This document shows positions 8,053 to 12,651 of a stretch of DNA of 12,651 nucleotides, in pieces. The number at the start of each line of letters is the position of its first letter. Positions within the stretch are counted from its first letter, which is position 1. Both the position numbers and the translations under genes were made by a program. The DNA is from Hemicentrotus pulcherrimus (lineage: Eukaryota > Echinodermata > Echinoidea > Camarodonta > Strongylocentrotidae). The notes below the pieces were generated by a model that had not been told where the DNA came from, did not search any database, and saw only the letters and a list, made by a program, of their open reading frames with translations. Location: contig BEXV01000822.1 of the NCBI GenBank assembly GCA_003118195.1, forward strand, positions 21,941 through 34,591. The letters run 5' to 3'.

Positions 8053-9380
8053 AGCCGTTTACTCACTCTTTGGTGGAGCTGGTAGTTTTGAGTTGTTACT
8101 CCATATCATCTAGAGTTTGTGAATTACATATACTGTATGTTCAAAAACTTATTGGTGAGGGAATTTCACCTAAGTTCTTCATCATATATAAACACCTTTT
8201 GTTTGATCTTCTGCCGTTTGTGAGGACTCTTGTGTCAATGGACTATAAAGCGTTCGGGTCATTTGGTCCTCTGGGAATTTAAACATCATCATCTATTGTG
8301 TTATCCAGCGAACTGGGGATAAAATTATCCACCTATAACCAACGTCCATCGGTGCGTGACTTCACAACAAAGCAAATTTTCATTTTTAACACGCTATATT
8401 TTTGGCTCATTCTTTCTAAGGGCTGATGAGTGTACAATAGTGAAGTCTGCGTTGCAGCTGCTGAATTGCATTAACCATCATTTTAAAAGTTAGCGGTGTA
8501 TCGCTATAGTAATTGGACAGCAGAGCACTTTGCGTTTATTTTCCCCAAAAGACACAAATGCGACTGGAGTACTGTTGTCACATGATCACATTACAGTGAT
8601 ATGTTTGTAAATTGTGCAACATGGCAAATTGACAATAGTGTGGATTGCTTGAGCCAAGTTTATGAATGTTTTGATACATGACTGAACTTTTTTAGAGTGC
8701 CATTTTCAAGAAGAGACTTTAACATTTAAAAAGAAAGCCCTCCAATTGTTCTGTGTACAAACAGACTACCATAAAAGGTGTCATATTGAATTGAGATGGA
8801 CATTAGCGAGGATTAGCAAATGAAGTGACTTCTTTTTCAGTTGAGGATTTGATGTGAGAACAAAAGTTGTAGTGCGTTGAACCTGAAGTTCAAATAAATC
8901 TTGTGTTGGTTAGGATGTAAAGAACATTCTTGAGTGCATTCTTTGTGGAATCTACCAGCAGGTCAAGACATTCCATCCATTCATTCCTTCATGACTGTTA
9001 CATGCAAATGAGCACCTCTCCAAGGGCATAGTCAACAGGTGTTATATGTCTGTCAGTCAGTCTGCATTGCTCACACACACAGGCAGGCAGTCACACTTGG
9101 AGAATCATCAAGAGCGGATATCAAATAGAAATTTGTATTCTTCTGGGGAACCACTTCCTACCCATATGAACCCCTGCTTTGATTGACCTCTTGCACCCCT
9201 AAATAGTTAGAACTGAAATTGGTACTTCCATGTTTAGGGGAAAATTGACTTTTTTTCAAGAGTAGTGAGAACTCACTTGTGTGAACTTTGCTCTTCTAGT
9301 ATAAATTTGGGGGAGTACTGTGGGGAGCTCTCTGTCTGTATGTTGTTGGCTGTGTTTGTACTCTGCTTAGAGCCTGCGTT
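8053..9380. other. Upstream region of the Kir gene, 5' UTR or intron
   Basis: No protein-coding exon is recognised. Visible items are three GATA-type sites within 30 bases (8301-8306, 8317-8322, 8325-8330), acceptor-like pyrimidine-AG ends at 8840 and 9299, CATTC repeats near 8968-8995, an ATGCAAAT octamer at 9002-9009, a small CAGT/ACAC-rich patch near 9050-9096, and an 8-bp inverted pair CCCCTAAA/TTTAGGGG at 9196-9203 and 9233-9240. A 14-codon upstream frame at 9340-9384 is described under findings. Confidence 0.5.
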
Positions 9381-9474
9381 CTGATTGGTTGAAACTAGTA
9401 GATTGTGGTAATCTGAAACCAGTGTTTTCTTGGACAAGCTGGTGGTTTTCAGGCACACGTATACATATTATATA
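9381..9474 (+). promoter_or_regulatory. Candidate proximal promoter: inverted CCAAT box and TATATA
   Basis: CTGATTGGTT at 9381-9390 is a full NF-Y type inverted CCAAT box, and TATATA lies at 9469-9474. Initiation about 30 bases later would give a 5' UTR of roughly 70-80 bases before the ATG at 9580. No strong initiator is seen near 9500. This is an alternative to the distal candidate; both rest on short motifs. Confidence 0.22.
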
Positions 9475-9579
9475 CACACAGCAATCTTTTGTACACACTG
9501 TGACCCTTCAGCTCCCTACTCTTTACTCCATAAAGTTTATTTGTGAGTGAAGCGGGTAGTTTATAGTCCACTCACAGAC

Positions 9580-11067
9580 ATGAGTGGTAAAGCAGACTGG
9601 AAAGAGAGAGAAGCAAATGGTGAGCTAGCAGGCAGTGGCACAGCAAGCCTTTCCGATTCTCTTGATGGCGTCGTTCCCCATCCCAACATGAAAGGTCCGA
9701 TAAAGCGCAGACATTCTGTGCACAACTTTGCGCGTCAACTGAGTTTGCGAAGGAAGCAGAAACTGCAGAGACTCGTGAGCAAGAATGGAGAATGCAATGT
9801 GGTTTACACTCATGTGCCTTCAAGGTGGTATGACTTCTTTACTGATATGTTCACAACACTCATTGATTTGAAATGGAGGTGGCTGCTCCTCATATTCTCG
9901 CTGGCATACGTGCTGGGATGGATCGGTTTTACGTTCGTTTGGTAAGCGCTGATCTGGTTTCATGGAGATCTTGGTTACCAGGACAAAATGGCAGACAATG
10001 TCACAGAATACGAAGACTGGGAACCATGTGTTTATAATGTGCAAAACTTCATTGGTGCTTTTCTGTTCTCCGTTGAAACACAGACGACGATCGGTTATGG
10101 TTATCGCGGAACGAGTGAAGCATGTTGGGCCGGAGGGGCCATCGTCGTGATCCAGTCCGTCTTTAGTTGCCTGGTAGATGCCGTCTTCATCGGTATGGTT
10201 TTCGCAAAAATTGCACGCCCAAAGAAGCGTGCCGCGACAATTAAGTTTAGCCACAATGCAGTCATCGCTGAGCGAGACGGCAAGTTGTGCTTGATGTTCA
10301 GAATAGGAGATATACGGCGGTCGCATATTTACGAAGCTCATATCAGGGGGCAACTCATCGGACCTAAAGTTACTGACGAGGGCGAGTGCATCCCTCTTCA
10401 TACATACAACATGGATTTCAGTAACAATACCGGGGAGGATAGAATCTTTCTGGTGTGGCCTATCATTATTTGCCATGTGATAGATGAAAAGAGTCCCTTG
10501 TATAGCATCTCAGCTGCTGATCTCCTGGAAAAAAACTTTGAGGTGATTGTATGCATGGAGGGTGTCTTAGAACAAACTGGTCTTGTCATGCAAGCCAGAA
10601 CATCATACTTGCCTTCCGAGATCCTATGGGGACAACGTTTCAGTAGCCACCTCATCAGCATCAACAACAATGAACAATTCAAAGTGGACTACAGCGACTT
10701 CAACTCCACCTACGCTGTCCAGAGCATGCCTAGCTGCAGTGCGGCAGAGTTAGAGCGCATGAGGTCAGCAGACACAGACTTATTGAACAATTCCAAAGTA
10801 AAGTCATCGCCGTCATCTGTTAAGTCTTCCTCCAAGAAAAGCGTCTTCCGATACAGCTTGCCTAAATCACCAAACAGTGCCTTCAACGGAAACGGGGGCA
10901 TCCGATTTGCGGATGATCTTGAAAATGATCTTGAAAATGGAGAGAAAATGCATACGTCCAATTCTAAGGCCAGTAAGGCTTCTGTGGAGTCGTTGACCAA
11001 TGGCAATGGACATGTTACAAATGGCAACGGGATGAAGAGATCGCCCTCTCGAGAGTCTCCAGTATAG
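9580..11067 (+). CDS. Inward-rectifier K+ channel subunit (Kir2/Kir3-like), in-frame TAA in TM1
   Basis: A two-transmembrane potassium channel subunit; four such subunits form a plasma-membrane pore that sets resting potential. The first ATG after an in-frame stop (9544-9546) is at 9580, with G at -3; 495 codons, close to family length. Visible: PKA-type RRHS (S46), slide helix with DLKWRW (D96-W101), TM1 about 102-127, turret with N140-V-T sequon, cysteines C150 and C182, pore E166/R176 pair, filter TIGYG (170-174), TM2 about 185-209 with rectification D200, PIP2 residues K210, R213, K215-R217, R246, R247, cytoplasmic E252 and E327, and C-terminal ESPV (PDZ type I). R217, D244 and H249 match the Kir3 sodium-sensing triad. 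Codon 122 (9943-9945) is TAA where relatives have W or Y. Frame and homology are intact on both sides, so the defect is recent, an error, allelic or recoded. Coding sequence shows no intron. Identity is certain; functionality is not. Confidence 0.93.
9943..9945 (+). other. In-frame TAA stop inside TM1 of the Kir gene
   Basis: Codon 122, aligned with W104 of human Kir2.1 and with the second aromatic of WW or WY in other Kirs. The next residues, ALIWFHGDL, are still the end of TM1 and the start of the turret. One change from TAT or TAC (Tyr) makes TAA, whereas TGG (Trp) needs two. If real, it truncates the protein to 121 residues, without pore or gate. Confidence 0.9.
10915..10938 (+). repeat. 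12-bp in-frame tandem duplication (DLEN-DLEN)
   Basis: GATCTTGAAAAT occurs twice back to back and encodes D446-N449 and D450-N453 in the cytoplasmic tail. A second peptide repeat, TNGNG, occurs at residues 473-477 and 480-484. Both lie in the variable low-complexity tail outside the conserved Kir fold. Confidence 0.85.
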
Positions 11068-11073
11068 GTGAGA
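11068..11073 (+). other. Candidate splice donor abutting the stop codon
   Basis: The TAG stop (11065-11067) is followed at once by GTGAGA, giving ATAG|GTGAGA, a near-ideal donor. If used, the stop codon is the last triplet of the coding exon and the 3' UTR continues in a later exon. The acceptor is not identified. A weaker alternative GTATAG at 11062 would remove the stop. Confidence 0.4.
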
Positions 11074-11402
11074 TTTTTTCTCATTATTCATCTATTAGCA
11101 TCGACAAAGGTATTTTGTGTTTGGTTGAATTCTGCTTCCAAAATTATCTATGCTGCCAAAAATTTCTGTTTTAGACAGTCTTTTATCACTTGTTCTATAA
11201 TATTTTTAACTTGTTTATGTGATCAATTAAGCTTAGGTCTTAGATTATTAATCCATAAAAAAGACCCAATAGAAAGAGGGCAAAAAGTAGAGGTTATTAT
11301 AACCATGCTTTATAGAACTTGGGTTCTAAAACAGCTTGTATATTAATCAAAGTTAACTATAGACATCCTACAGTGCATTTAGACAGAAAGAAATACAGAG
11401 TC

Positions 11403-11461
11403 AGAGGGAGAAAGGGAGAGAGAAAGAGAAAGAGAGAGGGAGGAGGAGGAGAGAGAGAGAG
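11403..11461 (+). repeat. GA-rich polypurine tract
   Basis: About 59 bases almost entirely of G and A: GAGAGG, AAAGAG and GGAGGA units ending in a pure GA run. It can form triplex DNA and is a normal microsatellite-type feature of intronic or UTR sequence. Confidence 0.93.
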
Positions 11462-11576
11462 TGAATTATGTAATTTTCCGCATTAAAGAGTACTGTAAAA
11501 TAATGATAGTGATAATATGGAAGGAAAGGAACAAAACAGACAAAATACTGTAATTTAGTTTCTCATTTCTTTGTTT

Positions 11577-11610
11577 CATATTCAGGTTTTTTATATTCAG
11601 GTTTTTCATA
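11577..11610 (+). repeat. 15-bp tandem repeat, two units
   Basis: TTCAGGTTTTTTATA (11581-11595) is followed by TTCAGGTTTTTCATA (11596-11610), and a decayed third unit begins TTTAGCATA. The minus-strand frame across it reads repeated MKNLN-like peptides, which are not a gene. Confidence 0.85.
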
Positions 11611-12273
11611 TTTAGCATATTTTTTTTCAAATGCTGAATTATATTCCTTACGGTAATCATGCAGCAACCTGCATGTCTTATATCAAAAAATTTTAGGAAT
11701 TCATTTTTCCATTCACAACCTACCCATGTGCAAATTGCTTGTGCATTCTTTGAGTATACACATTCATGAAAATAGTATAATTCAGAAAATTTTAGAGAAT
11801 ATTTCACGCACTCTACACTACCAGTATTTTTCACTTCCCAGCAGATCTGATCTGTGCTAGGTTATCAGTTAGAATGGGGATCCAACGATAAAAGAGCTCA
11901 ATTTATCTCTGATTTCATTTCAGCCTTGCACTCGACTATATTCCTTTATGTCTTCAGTTCTATTTCCCATGATCTGAATATTGCACAGAGGTTATCACAA
12001 ATAGGAAATAATTTTATATTTTAATGAATCATGGAAAAAAACATTGAGCTTTTCAAGGTTTTATGTCCAGTTAAAAACCGGTATTCAGTTTCTAGTGAAC
12101 TTTTCTCCGTCTCGCCAGGAATTATCAAGTAGGCCTATAAATGTAGAAGATGTATGTATTTTACATTTTAAAAAAGAAAGAAAAGTATTTTCAGTACTCT
12201 GCTTTTAAAATTCAAAGTGGTAGAAAATATATTTTTCTTTCTTGAAAACACCTTTTGAGATAAGAACACATCT

Positions 12274-12279
12274 AATAAA
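12274..12279 (+). promoter_or_regulatory. Candidate poly(A) signal AATAAA
   Basis: First canonical AATAAA noticed on the + strand after the channel stop codon, about 1.2 kb downstream. It is followed by GATGTTCATTCTGG, a moderately T/G-rich stretch. The usual caveat of AT-rich DNA applies. An ATTAAA variant lies at 11482-11487. Confidence 0.25.
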
Positions 12280-12534
12280 GATGTTCATTCTGGCAACTGG
12301 AATGCCTTCATACAGTCAAACCTGCTTTAAAGGTACTATGTCCCTTTTGCAGCCAACCTCAAATGCTGTAGAACTAAGTTGCAGGAATTATGAATATGTC
12401 ATGTATGTCCTATCTGTGAAATTTAAATGTTAGCAGTGTCCTCATATTCAAATTATTCAAGGAAACCTGTTTACTTGCTAGACTTTATTGTCAGACACGA
12501 TTGAGTGACCTACTGGCTTTTTTTCTTCTTTGGT

Positions 12535-12540
12535 AATAAA
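12535..12540 (+). promoter_or_regulatory. Second candidate poly(A) signal AATAAA
   Basis: AATAAA followed within about 20 bases by GAGTTGTAAAGGGT, a G/T-containing stretch that could serve as the downstream element. Preceded by a T-rich run. It could end the channel transcript if the 3' region is not spliced. Confidence 0.22.
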
Positions 12541-12651
12541 ATACATGAAAAGAGTTGTAAAGGGTACATGAGCATTTGTCTACATCAATAACCGACTTCT
12601 TGTGATGGCCAAGATTAAACTGATTGAATCTTTGTGCAGCATAAAACGTAT

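Larger units (their letters stand above)
11074..12651. other. 3' flank of the Kir gene: intron or 3' UTR, no further gene
   Basis: AT-rich sequence with no coding frame bearing a known motif; the minus-strand frame near 11466-11834 reads a short tandem repeat. It contains the GA tract, a 15-bp tandem repeat and candidate poly(A) signals listed separately. TAGGCCTATAAATG near 12131 and TTTAAAGGTACTATGTCCC near 12325 look like fragments of dispersed repeats, but no boundaries can be set. Confidence 0.5.

Noticed and set aside
4266..9009. Three octamer (ATGCAAAT) sites at 4266, 6221 and 9002
   Set aside because: They are kilobases apart in AT-rich DNA and near chance expectation, so no regulatory claim is made.
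9547..9579. Extending the channel N-terminus upstream of 9580
   Set aside because: The frame is open only to 9547, right after a TGA, and contains no ATG before 9580.
9942..9979. Tiny intron (GTAAGC...CAG) that would remove the TAA codon
   Set aside because: The donor-like GTAAGC is good, but the segment encodes ALIWFHGDL, which is conserved Kir sequence. The intron would be only 38 bases, and its removal would break the frame.
9820..10476. 218-codon open frame on the minus strand
   Set aside because: It lies wholly antisense to the conserved channel coding sequence, has no recognisable domain, and is explained by the codon composition of the + strand gene.
9988..11067. Separate shorter channel gene starting at the ATG at 9988
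   Set aside because: It would lack the N-terminus and TM1. The TM1 end and turret continue upstream in the same frame, so this is the downstream half of one gene.
9580..11067. Processed (retroposed) pseudogene
   Set aside because: There is no poly(A) tract after the ORF, a splice-donor-like sequence follows the stop directly, and there is only one lesion. Uninterrupted coding exons are common in Kir genes.
1..12651. CRISPR array, prokaryotic operon or ribosome-binding sites
   Set aside because: No spaced identical repeats or compact gene layout; the window is clearly animal nuclear DNA.

Overview
This is animal nuclear DNA: AT-rich, mostly non-coding, full of microsatellites, small palindromic or inverted-repeat elements and decayed retrotransposon tails, with one recognisable protein-coding gene. 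The channel sequence, the LINE tails ending in GCGCTATATgAATG, and recurring words such as TAGGCCTAT and TACATGTA suggest a marine invertebrate deuterostome, most likely an echinoderm (sea urchin or relative). The species call is inference. A single N at 1578 shows draft-quality sequence.

Layout. Bases 1-1800 hold simple repeats (TA, GATA-type, CT/TA) and a CpG-rich patch with a repeated TATGCG word. Bases 2810-3370 contain two LINE 3' ends, probably L2/CR1-type, both on the + strand. Bases 4533-4925 form a fold-back element with long imperfect inverted arms and a 20-bp perfect palindrome inside. Bases 4926-6490 are unremarkable apart from a 22-bp palindrome and short TA and GT runs. Bases 6490-7550 hold a short terminal-inverted-repeat element, a 77-bp tandem duplication, a 14-base G run, and a 384-bp MITE-like element bounded by TTAA-AGGGAT and carrying two related hairpins. 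Bases 7847-9579 are the presumed upstream region of the channel gene, with two candidate promoters and a short upstream ORF. Bases 9580-11067 carry the gene. Bases 11068-12651 are its 3' flank (intron or 3' UTR), with a GA-rich polypurine tract and candidate poly(A) signals.

The gene encodes an inward-rectifier potassium channel subunit (Kir, KCNJ superfamily) of 495 codons. It keeps the slide-helix and TM1 residues, turret cysteines, TIGYG filter, TM2 rectification aspartate, PIP2-binding basic residues and cytoplasmic rectification glutamates, and it ends in a PDZ-type ESPV tail. One defect stands out: codon 122, inside TM1, is TAA. The frame and the homology continue uninterrupted on both sides, so this is a single point lesion, an allele, a sequencing error or, less likely, a recoded or edited site. 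No other protein-coding gene, tRNA, rRNA or CRISPR array is supported.
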